Part shown: piece after piece, positions 22,536 to 32,977 of the stretch
Layout: each line of letters opens with the position of its first letter
Numbering within the stretch: the first letter of the stretch is position 1
Source: Ascaphus truei
Taxonomy: Eukaryota; Chordata; Amphibia; Anura; Ascaphidae
NCBI GenBank assembly: GCA_036426205.1
Contig: CM071570.1
Span: forward strand, 252,720-316,719
Length of the DNA stretch: 64,000 nucleotides
Direction of reading: 5' to 3'
Notes under the pieces: generated by a model
Seen by the model: only the letters and a program-made list of their open reading frames with translations
Database searches by the model: none
What the model was told of the DNA's origin: nothing
Position numbers and translations under genes: made by a program

Positions 22536-23713
22536 TTAATAAAAGTAATATGACTATACAGTTTAAGCTATGAAAATGTGCCTTAATTGTTTGGGATTCA
22601 TAACTGATAATTGTATCATTTTCACTCCTAGATTTTAAGTTTTCCAGGGCTTGTTACACTTATTGTATTATAATTTCTTGTAATGCATGGTCTCTTTTGT
22701 AAAATGCTGCGTACATTGGTGGTGCTACAGTATATAAATAAAATATACATGCACACCGTATAATGATTTTTTTTAATAGTGAGTCATTACATACTGTAGG
22801 TATAACACAAGCCACACTCTGAACAAGTAAAAACATGTCTATCATTACTGATATTCTGTCATAGAAACCCATGTGCAATCAGATTTAAGATATCTTATAG
22901 AACAGCTCAAAAAAGTTAGACACAGATTAATTTACAACCTGTCACAGTTTGCCTCCAGATAGACACTAGGGCACAGGAAAGTCACAGAAATCAACTATTT
23001 TTAAAGGAGATTATCAGGTTGCAAACTCCGTGGCTCTTTCAAACAATCATTTTCACACGTTGGTCTCCTTATTAACTCTGGATACAAAAAAATAAATTAA
23101 GCATGTGGAGTCTACAAATAGAGCAAACCAGAAGTAATTTTAAAAAGATTATGAATTTAATTCACAGAAGGATTTTTCTTTCTATACCTATCATACTGTA
23201 GCAGAAACAATATAAAGAGGTCATGGGGACATCAGCCTCATTATTTTGACGTAGTCTTTGTGATGACTGTGTGAATAAAATTGGCCTGCTGTGACCCTTT
23301 CAAAATGCTGCCTAATGTTGTTAATACTGACTTCTTCCCTTAATGAAGTAGCTACAGTACATTACTTATACATATCAAGTTTTACATTTTCACTGGCTTT
23401 TATTAGAGTTTATTGAACTGTATCCAACATGACAGCTAAATTTTATTTTCAAAGCTTCTGGGGTACTTAAGGTTGGTAGTAGTTTTGTTATATTTCCATT
23501 CTTCTCCAGCATGGTGACTTCAAGCAGATAAGCATAAACCCAAGTGTATATTTTTAAAAAGATTAAAATGTTTTTCAAAATCCATTGTAACTACTGTATG
23601 CTGTAAGAGCAATATATCAAAAGAATACGTACAGTAATACACCAAAGCATAATTTAGTAGACCTAAATAGTGGCATTTAAATTATGTGTGAAAAGTTCTC
23701 AAGCAGAACTGGT
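22536..23713. other. No gene recognised; AT-rich unique-looking sequence
   Basis: No coding signal, ribozyme core or repeat boundary could be identified on either strand. Confidence 0.5.
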
Positions 23714-23729
23714 TAATCTCCACATTATA

Positions 23730-25093
23730 ATATATTGGAGATACCCCGCTACAGCTAGATAATATGTAGGTGATGGTTAAGGGTAAGGTGCTCTGGGTGG
23801 TGAACAGGTAAGTAAATGCAAAGAACAAGAACCCAGTTAAGCACTCAATACCCTAGTTGAATGTTTAATGAGTAATTTAAAAGAAACTTTTAATGATCAT
23901 CAGTATAAAATAATGGGGTTAAAAATCCAAAGATTGGACACACACATTGAATCCAATGTCGAGTGCTTAAAGCAATCCGGATTATATGATAGGAACAATT
24001 GAGTGGGATTAAATCAATGTTCCAGAGGGAGCTGGTGCGCAGTTGACCATGGTGAGGTGTATCTTGACACAGCAGGGATAGGACAGAAGTGAGGGATAGG
24101 ACTATCTGTGTACATATGTAGTCACTAATTGTATTGGGCTACCTGTGAGTACACTGTCCTATTACGTTTGTGTGCTGGTACAGTAACAAAGTTATAATGT
24201 GCAGAGACTGCCACTGTAAAAAGAGGGTGTCACTAATACTGCCAACAATCAAATATAGCAGTGGGTAAGTAGCATTGAGGTACCTACAGTACAAGGCGGT
24301 GTGGCTCATTGAGTATGCCTATGCCCATATTATTGAATGGGCTCAACCGCCAGTTACTGTGCTAAAGCTACTAGGATATGGGAATCTACAGTGGGAATCA
24401 ATAAGGTATGTCCCTATAGGTGCACAATAACTAATGTACCAGCAATGCTACGGTGTGGCCATGTGCATGCCTATGTCCATATTAATTAATGGACTCAACC
24501 GTGCAGTCCAAAGACAATATCCCAGGCTAACATGTTCTCACCTACTGTGTATCGAGTGAAACACCGTTACTCCTATTAAGGTGGATGCTGCACGAGCGCG
24601 GGGTCTGGCAGCTGCTCGCTGTGTGAGACTGGAGGCTGCCACGTCAGTACTGACCCTGCGTGTGTACGTCTGTAGAGCTGACGTGTGCGTTTCGCGTAGG
24701 AAACGCTTTCTCAAGGCTGTGAGCACAGCACACAATCGTAATAGGACAATGTACTCACAGGTAGCCCAATACAATTAGTGACTACATATGTACACAGATA
24801 GTCCTATCCCTCACTTCTGTCCTATCCCTGCTGTGTCAAGATACACCTCACCAGGGTCAGCTGCTCACCAGCTCCCTCTGGAACATTGATTTAATCCCAC
24901 TCAATTGTTCCTATCATATATAATCCGGAGTGCCTCAAGCACTCGACATTGGATTCAATGTGTGTGTCCAATCTTTGGATTTTTAACCCCATTATTTTAT
25001 ACTGATGATCATTAAAAGTTTCTTTTAAATTACTCATTAAACATTCAACTAGGGTATTGAGTGCTTAACTGGGTTCTTGTTCTTTGCATTTAC
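23730..25093. mobile_element. Inverted PLE-tail element with a 16-bp target-site duplication
   Basis: TAATCTCCACATTATA is present at 23714-23729 and 25094-25109, exactly flanking 1364 bp. The interior is an inverted repeat: for example, AATGGGGTTAAAAATCCAAAG near 23922 is complemented near 24970, and the two arms match over about 350 bp. A hammerhead-like fold on the minus strand (24684-24718) lies at the inner edge of the right arm. There is no ORF. The best reading is a non-autonomous, inverted-duplicated PLE terminal repeat. Confidence 0.72.
24684..24718 (-). ncRNA. Hammerhead-like motif, degenerate
   Basis: Minus-strand order: CTTGAGAAAG box, short GCGT/ACGC stem, GAAACGCAC. It has the same altered first box as PLE1 (CTTGAGAAAG), suggesting the same PLE subfamily. 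There is no clear UH triplet, so it is probably inactive. Confidence 0.5.
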
Positions 25094-25189
25094 TAATCTC
25101 CACATTATACAGTGCTACAGGCCTGCACAACTCGTAAAGTGAGAAGGGCCGAACTGCTCCAAGGAAAAACAAATTGGGCCGCACGGGTA

Positions 25190-25700
25190 AAATCATCATC
25201 ATCACCATCATCATCTCTCCTCCAGCACCTCATCATCAACATCCTCATCCTCATATCTCCACCAGCACCCCTCATCATCATCCTCATATCTCCCCCAGCA
25301 CCCTTCATTATCAGCCTCATATCTCCCCCAGAACCCCTCATTGTCAACCTTTGCGATACTCCCCATCTATCTCTCATACCCCCATCTCCCCCCCTCACCC
25401 ACACACATAATACTCTCCCTCCACATCAAACACACAATACCCCCCCTGCACAGCACACACGTCCCACCCTCTGCACCTCACATCCCTCTCCCCCCTTGCA
25501 CCTCACATCGCTCTCCCCCATTGCACCTCACATCACTCTCCCCCTTGCACCTCACATCGCTCTCCCCCCGGCACCTCACATCACTCTCCCCCCTTGCACC
25601 TCATATCACCCCCCTTGCACCTCATATCACCCCCCTTGCACCTCACATCACCCCCCTTGCACCTCAAATCACCCCCCTTGCACCTCAAATCACCCCAGGC
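25190..25700. repeat. C-rich minisatellite, unit about 22 bp
   Basis: The left part is a CATCATC/CTCATC tract; the right part (25480-25695) repeats CCCCCTTGCACCTCACATCA with length variants. Long open frames across it are caused by the repeat and are not genes. Confidence 0.85.
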
Positions 25701-25704
25701 TCCG

Positions 25705-26023
25705 GTAAGCGGGCATTTCGGCCAGTTACAGGATATTGTTGGGACCTATAACTTTGTCATAATTGTCTTATATGTTTTTATGATATATTAAATATACATT
25801 TTTTATTTAGTCATCTGTGTGTTTCAGCAACATTGTTAGTCATTGTCTGCCTGTTTGTTTTTAGTGTATACAGTATTATACTATGTTTTTCTTCTCTTGT
25901 ATTTCATGTTTGATCACCGTCTGCTGAGATCATCATTGAATTTTCCAATCGCCATCTGGTTGTATATTCATTCACTTATATTTATATATTATTGTTAGCG
26001 CCATTGATACCATTATAGTTCCA
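25705..26023 (-). repeat. Repeat copy 3, inverted relative to copies 1 and 2
   Basis: Reverse complement of the 19651-19990 family: it runs from GCGGGCATTTCGGCCAGTTA to ACCATTATAGTTCCA. It ends directly against the right 37-bp direct repeat, so its end behaves like an element terminus. Confidence 0.8.
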
Positions 26024-26060
26024 TTTAAATGTGACACAGCCATATGTTATATTATATGAT
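26024..26060 (+). repeat. 37-bp direct repeat, right copy
   Basis: Identical to 18837-18873; see that entry. Confidence 0.7.
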
Positions 26061-26079
26061 GAATGCATATTATGTGCAT

Positions 26080-26680
26080 CCTATAGGGAACCATGTTAAA
26101 AATGGTTTTTGAAGCAAAAAGTGGCACTGTGTGCTCATTTGCATGTCATTTCCCAGAATCCCTTGCTGCAGTGGAAGTGCTGTGTGCTGGGTGATAATGG
26201 TGAAAGGCGGGATTGCAGACCTGCCTAAGACATGCAGATGAGCATACAGTTGTATTTACATTTGCATATTTGCTTTCCTGTGGAGGGTTTTTGTCACTTT
26301 TTTTACTCACCGTAACTTAACTCACTATTATGGTAGGCCCCATCCTTTAGCTTCTTTGCATACCCAGTTAACCAACCCCACACTGATGAGACCCATTAAG
26401 GTCGAAACAGCTGTCTGTGGGTGGGTTTTCTGGCTATGCATCTTAGACCTGGCTGTGCTCAAAGCTGTGACCATGCAGCAAGCTTAAGCCTATAGGGAAC
26501 CATGTTAAAAATGGTTTTTGAAGCAAAAAGTGGCACTGTGTGCTCATTTACATGTCATTTCCCAGAATCCCTTGCTGCAGTGGAAGTGCTGTGTGCGGGG
26601 TGATAATGGGGAAAGGCGGGGTTGCAGACCTGCCTAAGACATGCAGATGAGCATACAGTTGTATTTACATTTATATATAT
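26080..26680 (+). mobile_element. Retrozyme-like tandem repeat (period 409 bp) with hammerhead ribozyme
   Basis: About 190 bp starting CCTATAGGGAACCATG at 26080 recurs at 26489 with only a few differences, giving a period of 409 bp and about 1.5 units. The first unit contains a complete type I hammerhead at 26377-26421; the second is cut off before its own copy. There is no ORF. Short tandem units with a type I hammerhead and no protein are the hallmark of animal retrozymes, thought to be moved by PLE enzymes. That identity is inference from structure. Confidence 0.6.
26377..26421 (+). ncRNA. Hammerhead ribozyme, type I, intact core
   Basis: CTGATGA is at 26383-26389, helix II GACC/GGTC with loop CATTAA, GAAA at 26404-26407, the palindromic ACAGCTGT as short helix III, and cleavage triplet GTC at 26413-26415. 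Helix I is six perfect pairs, CCCACA (26377-26382) with TGTGGG (26416-26421). Every invariant nucleotide is present. Confidence 0.85.
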
Positions 26681-27540
26681 ATAAAGAAAGAGATGACTGC
26701 TGTGCTAACTTTGATAACTGGATAGAAGAAAGTATAGTTATGGAGAATGATAAAAAACTAATTGACAGTGATCTCAAAATATAATACCAACAAACCACAT
26801 ACAAAGACAACAAAGGACACAACACAAAAAGAACGGGAATAAGAAACAGGAAAAAATGCCCCAAATAAATGGAGAGTGTCTGCTTTAGCTGTGGGTGCCG
26901 CTGCCAGTCTTCAGGACCAACCTCTTTCCTCTTCACTCTATGAAACAGAAAGGAGACAGCGCGGCTCCCATAGTGTAATACTGTGTATAGATCATGTATT
27001 AATTAATGCTGCTAGATTACGGACACAATGTATAAAAAGGTAATAAGCAGTGAATAAGAATAACTTTGCTCATCACCCGTTCCTCCGCGCCGATCCACGT
27101 GTAACTACTCTGGTTGCCTCCGCCGCGGACGCCAGGAACGTGCGCTCGCACTAGGTAACTTCCTGGTTATCAAGTCTCGCGATACAGGCTGCTCACCGGG
27201 TGATGTCACAGGATCCGGACGCAATTCAGCATGCACGATATACAGTGCTCGGATAGAGGAGTAGAGGGATGAGAAATCGCCAAGAAATAATAAATGTACT
27301 GTTGCGGCCCCTTTTATCCTCCTACTGTACATCCCCAAATTTTTTCGGGGATGTTTTCCGTATGCCACGCACTTTTACGCGTTCAGCCGCATTCAGCGCT
27401 GAACGGCTAGACAGCGCTAATAGCACTAAACAATGAAAAATGCCCGTGGCACCAAAAACGCGGTTTTAAATTTCACGCCGAAACTGCAGCAGGAGGCTAA
27501 AGGCGGCCGCCACTGTACTTCCAAATAGATAAAGTCAATA
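26681..27540. other. No gene recognised; moderately GC-rich toward the right
   Basis: AT-rich on the left. From about 27080 it becomes CpG-containing and may belong to the terminal repeat of PLE2, since it sits directly beyond that element's ribozyme. No ORF resembles a known protein. Confidence 0.4.
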
Positions 27541-27548
27541 AATAGGTC

Positions 27549-27592
27549 TTGCCCTACGCGTTTCGTCGCTGCATGCGACTTCCTCAGGGGAA
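27549..27592 (-). ncRNA. Hammerhead ribozyme, type I, intact core
   Basis: On the minus strand: CTGAGGA (fits CTGANGA) at 27587-27581, helix II GTCGC/GCGAC with loop ATGCA, GAAA at 27564-27561, palindromic ACGCGT, and the allowed cleavage triplet GTA at 27557-27555. Helix I pairs CCC with GGG, then a U-C mismatch and three more pairs. Confidence 0.8.
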
Positions 27593-28505
27593 AGAATAAA
27601 CTGCTAACAATCCACATATATAGCCAAATGCTTAATTGGATACTTCATGACACATGGGTCATGATTAATTAACTCCTTGGGGCGGGGAGGGGAAAAGATA
27701 TGGAATGGATCATGCGGGAAGGAAAATAGGATACACAAATACATGGAAATGAAATTGCATGAATATACATACACATATAACACAAAACATAAAACATAAC
27801 AAATGTGAACTATACATAAAAAGTTAAAAAAAAATGAATAATGATATATTTTGTATATATAAGAAAAGCACTCAGTTAAAACTAAGTAAATATTACATAG
27901 TATAAAAAGTGTATAATAAAAGTGTTATTATCAATTGACATTAAATAATATCCACACAGTGATATAAATATGTTATGGTGGCTATTAACATATAGCCTGA
28001 TCGACATGCAGGGCAACATATAATACACCTAAGCGTGCAGATAACAACTAACAAAGAGGAAATATACTAAAAATAATCTTGTTACATTGAAATATACCAA
28101 CCATCTAGAGTATTGAATTTCAAGTAGATTTCTAACCATCTACAAATACCTTAGAACCCCTCCCCCCCCACACACCATATATCAAAATCACACATAATCA
28201 TCCTAAAATAGACTGCAATTTTTATATATTTCATAACTGTACATGCAAATATGTAGTCTGTATGGGGGGCATACCTGTTAAAAATGATTATGAATCAAAA
28301 AACGTTTAAAAATGAACCAAAATAAAATTGTAAAAAACCTCTGAAAAAATGAGGATTTTTCCAAAAATTTTTATGAGTTATGTGGATAAATCAAAAGAAT
28401 GATGCAGTCAACAATTATACGCAGGGGACCCAAATACTATTACACCAACGTGCTTGTATCTATGTGTTCATTAAACCCCCTGGGGGACAATGTGTCTAAT
28501 GCATA

Positions 28506-29297
28506 TGTAACAGATTTTCTGGCCTAGCCTGACCCACCCAATCTCACATTGGCCCCTGTGGTATAACCGGCCCCCATTACATGGTAGTGTCTGGTAGTGC
28601 ACCTGTTGGCAACAGGACTCCTGAGTCTCCCGCATGATGGTATTTGGGGATTGTCAACCCAGACAGGCAGCTGAGGTAGTGTGTGCGAGTCCTACCTATA
28701 TCCAGTGCAGCGCCTCCACCTCATCAGGATCCCAGCGTCTGCTTGTGGATGGTCCTGGTGAGGAACTCCTCTGTGGTGCAGCCCTCTGTGTAATCACTCC
28801 ACACTTACACACGAGGGTATGATTGAACAAAGACATCTTTATTGATGGTTCAGGCAGACTGCCCCTCATAGCGGTCGTACTCAGCCGCTCATGATTAGCT
28901 GTGCTTCCCTTTAAAAGGTATTGCCTTCCCAATCTGGGGATTCCCTCTCCCCTCAGGGAGATCTTCCCTGTGCCAGGTCCTTGGTCACAGTTTAGGCTCT
29001 TTTAGCCAAATGTCTCTGCACAACTCATGGACCACTAGTTATAGCACTAGTGAGCCATCTCCTCCCAAGTTCAACGCAGACTTGCTCCTTACACTCCAAC
29101 ACAACTTTTGGGCAGTGCTGGCCTTATGTTCCTCAGGGGGCAGGCACAACTCTGACATCACTAAATGGGACTCAGAGTATGTGGCCACTCCCTCCATACA
29201 TAGGGCACCTCCACAGGGTCTGCTGGCATTCCTGCAACTTACCAGGCTTACTGCCAGCAGGAGAGAAAACTGTAAGCCATTTTACAGCATGGCTACA
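28506..29297 (-). repeat. 3' LTR of retroelement B
   Basis: 792 bp, TGTAACAGATTTTCTGGCCT to GGCTACA. It matches 32978-33795 with few differences. AATAAA on the minus strand lies near 28838. Confidence 0.85.
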
Positions 29298-29474
29298 TTC
29301 TCCCCCTGGTGAATCCCACCGGCTGGGACCTAAATTTGATGTACCTTTCTTCAGGAAGCACTGTAAAATAAGATACATAATCAGCTACAACATTGACAGT
29401 TTCACAATAACCTATTGCGGCAAGCATGCCCTGACCAGCAGCCACTAGCTCGCGCAACAGTTGCCCTGTACCCC

Positions 29475-30157
29475 CTAATAATAGTGACGAGGATCGGGTT
29501 TCTTAACTTCCCGACCCCCCATGTCCAGGACTGTCACACTATAATCACGTGGCAACCCCCTTTCAGGCCGATAAACCACCTTATGCTTATAGACACTTCT
29601 GCCTATACTCCACACCCGCATGAGATGTGCTATCCTCTCCTCGGCTTTGCGGCCCACAATCGCACCCCCTTTATTCACCATATATTCTTCTATGGTCTCC
29701 CGCAACTACCTATCCCGATTGTCCTCAATTTCCTGCATGAGGGGTTCCGGTACGTAACGGTACTCCAGGCCATGGGAGTTCTTTACTTAGACGTAAGGGC
29801 CCATTCGGCCCGGCTAGACCGGATTAAACTTGTGTTTCCTGCCTTCCCTGGCAACACCCATGACAGGGGCTCATCTGGATCCACAGGATCCGTCATTATA
29901 CTGGGACCCCGGGGTTCTATATTGTTGTGGCAAATCTGGAACCACCTCTCCTGCATCTCCCTCATTCTCTTATTGGCCGTGAACTCTCCCTTAGCCCACC
30001 AGTAATCTACTACATCCTCCCTGATTAGTAGAAACCTAGTGCGGTCCATCCAGTCCACATAACCCTCAAATAAGGGGGCCCACCACCGGGTCTCCCTAAC
30101 CTTCTTGGGCCCTGATTCTAGGTAATCTTCTTCCTCCGTGTCCCCCCAGGAAGACAC
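29475..30157 (-). pseudogene. Downstream ORF of LTR element B, interrupted
   Basis: Two pieces (29783-30157, then 29475-29705) read in sequence with stops between. The first is rich in Trp, Arg and Glu (RETRWWAPLFEGYVDWMDRT, YWWAKGEFTANKRMREMQE); the second continues YMVNKGGAIVGRKAEERIAH. It resembles a charged helical Gag-type region, but I do not recognise the family. It overlaps the end of the zinc-ribbon ORF by about 40 bp. Confidence 0.45.
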
Positions 30158-31836
30158 CCCCGATGTCCCAGCAGATTAGGACTTAGGACACCCCACACGC
30201 TTTGGCCTATCCTCAGATACAATACTAACCACGCTAGGGCACCTACTAGACAGGGATGCCTCCCGTGAATAGCCTCCCCCCACCGACCCATCATCGGACG
30301 TAAAACCCGCCAGTCTCTCCCCAGTCCGTTCCTCAGAAGTTCCCTGGGACCCTCCCGACATTCCCAAACTGGACGAAGACCCACGGGAAAATGTAACTGG
30401 GACAGGGGCTTTACTAGGGCATGGGGTTGGGCATACGGGCGTACGGTGGGTATCCGCGGGGTTCCGACCCGCTCTCTACCGGTATAGTGTCCCGGATCGC
30501 TGCAAAAGTTCTCCGCAGACTGAGCCTCACCAGCCTCAACTCTCCTCACAGCCTGCCAACTCTTTCTCGGCACAGGTGATCGGGAAACACTGCCCGACCG
30601 CTGAAATGGCACCGTCATCGCTCCGGTTGCTCCGCTACTCCCGCCAGAAGTGACGTCATCGCCGGAACCGGAAACTCCACCATCTTGAGATGGATCCCCA
30701 AGCGGGACCTCTTCCTCCAGAACGACGTCAGGAAGTTCCGCGGCCTTCTGTCGCTCCGCTGATGCCGCCGTTGAAGCCTGGTAAGAACAAGGGCTGCTCT
30801 TACCGCTTCTAATTGTAAAGGTGGGTCGACCCTCACCGCTGAATCCGCCGGTCCCAGGAATAGAAGGACTCCGTCTTTCGGCCCTCCGCTCCTCTGGTGA
30901 CACTCTGTCCCGCTCACCGATACTCCCAGTAAGTGGCAATTTCCTTCCATTACCACCACAGGGTACTGCTGCGGATCGAATCACCGCACCAGACGACACT
31001 CTGGGTTCCTCAACGGAGGAAACCGCTCCCCCTCTGCTTGGGATCACCGTTCGCGGCGACCGCCGTTTGATCTCTCGGTCAATGCACTGACCGACCGCTC
31101 TCTTCTCCTCGGGCTCAGCCGTAGCGACCCGCTCCGACCCCCATTCTCCGGGATCCGCACCTTCCCGCCACAGCGCACCCGGGAGCTCGGCTGGCGGCAT
31201 AGCCGTATTCCCCGCGAGTTCAACAGTCTGAAGGGGCACGAACGTGGGCATAGGCCACAAGTACTGCGTTCTACATTGCGGGCAGCGCCCCGCTGTACCA
31301 ACAGTGCCTCCGGGTAGCCTGCACTGCAAGCAGAGACACACAACAGTCTCTGTGCCCGCCACCCTGATCCCCAGGAAGCCTCCTGGCGCCGAATATGGCT
31401 GAGTGGAGATCATGGTATTTGCTTCTTGTGGGCAGGCCATTGTCACAGTAGGAGGCACTCGCAGCAGTGGTCTGTTCAGTGTGCTGGCTCCGCGTGACTG
31501 ACAAGCAGGGGTTGAGTTGCCAACCACTCCCCTGGTTAGCTCCACCCTCATCTGACAAAGCTGGAAACCACCCCCACTAGTAGCAATTATGGGCGGGTCC
31601 CACAGCTTTATTGAATGTCCAGCAATTAAGGTTGTACCTTTCACAGTCCTGGAGGGCGCGGCTCCAGTTTTCGCGCCACTATCCCCGACAGGGCGGGGTT
31701 CCTGCCTTGGCGCCAATCCCGGCCAATTTCTTGCAAAATCCTTTTCTTTCCAGCGGACAGCACTATTTGCAGGGACTACTTTTTGCAACAGCACCACCGG
31801 CTCACCAGCTCCTTGCTCCGCAGAATTCGCGCCCAC
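30118..31836 (-). CDS. Zinc-ribbon ORF of LTR element B, 572 codons, unknown function
   Basis: An open frame with no internal stop. The N-terminal region (31600-31836) is a second copy of the sequence at 31870-32110 (shared PRP, GAK and IKLWDPP). In the middle (31274-31345) lies C-x2-C-x12-C-x2-C, with CLQC and CPQC, followed by YLWPMPTF. The C-terminal half is Ser/Gly/Arg/Pro-rich and probably disordered. A similar broken protein is found in LTR element A. The position after the 5' LTR suggests a Gag-like product, but no capsid or zinc-knuckle signature is visible, so the function is left open. Confidence 0.5.
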   Translation of the reverse strand: MGANSAEQGAGEPVVLLQKVVPANSAVRWKEKDFARNWPGLAPRQEPRPVGDSGAKTGAAPSRTVKGTTLIAGHSIKLWDPPIIATSGGGFQLCQMRVELTRGVVGNSTPACQSRGASTLNRPLLRVPPTVTMACPQEANTMISTQPYSAPGGFLGIRVAGTETVVCLCLQCRLPGGTVGTAGRCPQCRTQYLWPMPTFVPLQTVELAGNTAMPPAELPGALWREGADPGEWGSERVATAEPEEKRAVGQCIDREIKRRSPRTVIPSRGGAVSSVEEPRVSSGAVIRSAAVPCGGNGRKLPLTGSIGERDRVSPEERRAERRSPSIPGTGGFSGEGRPTFTIRSGKSSPCSYQASTAASAERQKAAELPDVVLEEEVPLGDPSQDGGVSGSGDDVTSGGSSGATGAMTVPFQRSGSVSRSPVPRKSWQAVRRVEAGEAQSAENFCSDPGHYTGRERVGTPRIPTVRPYAQPHALVKPLSQLHFPVGLRPVWECREGPRELLRNGLGRDWRVLRPMMGRWGEAIHGRHPCLVGALAWLVLYLRIGQSVWGVLSPNLLGHRGCLPGGTRRKKIT

Positions 31837-31866
31837 GAAGCTTAATTGGCGACCACTCCCCCTGGT

Positions 31867-32325
31867 TTAGATTAGGGGAGGGTCCCACAATTTAATCGGG
31901 CAGCCCAGTACTGGGGCTGAATTAGTCACTGTCCATGAAGACGCGGCCGCAACTTTCGCGCCATACCCCCCATCAGGGCGGGGTTTCCCAGTTGGCACCA
32001 CTCCTGGCCAACTCTCTGCACATTTTGCATTTGCAGAATTCTCTGCCACGGGCCCACGCGGTCTCCCTGGAAAGCAGGAACCGCCATTTTGACTTGCATT
32101 GACATTCATAGGAGTAACTGAGGTAGCTTCTGATGTGTTGTGCGCTGACTGGCAAGCAATTCCACCACTCTCCCCACACATTACTACAATGTCCTCCTCA
32201 CTATCATCCGGAGTAATACTCCGCGGCCCTAGACAGGACAAGAACGGCACGGCCACAGCCTTAGCGCCACTCCACAGCATGCTTGCAAAAGTACTTTCTG
32301 CCGCTTGCTCTTCACCCGCACACAT
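31867..32325 (-). CDS. Upstream ORF of LTR element B, 152 codons
   Basis: The first ORF after the 5' LTR on the minus strand. It holds an acidic DDSEED patch and ends SKGCPIKLWDPP-like sequence (GCPIKLWDPPLI) that matches IKLWDPP in the next ORF. The 3' part is a tandem duplicate of the next ORF's N-terminus, so both may once have been one protein. No known domain was recognised. Confidence 0.4.
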   Translation of the reverse strand: MCAGEEQAAESTFASMLWSGAKAVAVPFLSCLGPRSITPDDSEEDIVVMCGESGGIACQSAHNTSEATSVTPMNVNASQNGGSCFPGRPRGPVAENSANAKCAESWPGVVPTGKPRPDGGYGAKVAAASSWTVTNSAPVLGCPIKLWDPPLI

Positions 32326-32977
32326 GCCATGTGCGTTCTCTCCATTAGCCTCCGTCCGCCATCTTGGACCTTCCGCCCCGCGCGGATCCTAAATTCTTGC
32401 GGTCGTCATTCTTTCACTGTACTTAGAATAATTGTACATGGAGCTCCTCTCTGCGGGGCAGCTGCCACACCAGTACAATAAAGATTGTCTTGATGCACCA
32501 CCTTGTGTACCTAATGTAGGCTGGACTCGTGTTTGCACTACCTCAGGCTAGGCTCACTCTCTCTGTGTCTGCTGTATCTCCTTCCTCCCAGTCTTTGCTC
32601 CCTTTGGTAAGTGGTCTGGAATGGGCTAGAGTACTCTGGCTCTTCCATGCAGTACTTGGGTGTCTACCTACAGTTGGCTAGCCTAGCGCAGACCCTCTCC
32701 AGAATTCCTGACCTCATTAACAGACTATCCCTTCAGGCATCCTACCACTAGCACTACCTCAAGGTGACAAGGACAGCTATAGCCCGGCTCCAAACCCCCA
32801 ACTCCTTTCAGGCCCCCTAGGTCGTCCCTGCGAGCTGACAATACTCCGTCAGCCCCCTGACTACCCCTAGGCTCCGTCCCAACGCAGCACAAAGTGGCAG
32901 CAGACACTCTCCCTGTTTCCAAGTGTGCCTAGCAAAAGCCTGTCCTGTTGACAGGTCATCTCAGCAGCGCCTCCAAA

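Noticed and set aside
25112..25751. Pro/His-rich ORFs of 136-198 codons
   Set aside because: They follow the C-rich minisatellite and have no protein-like composition.
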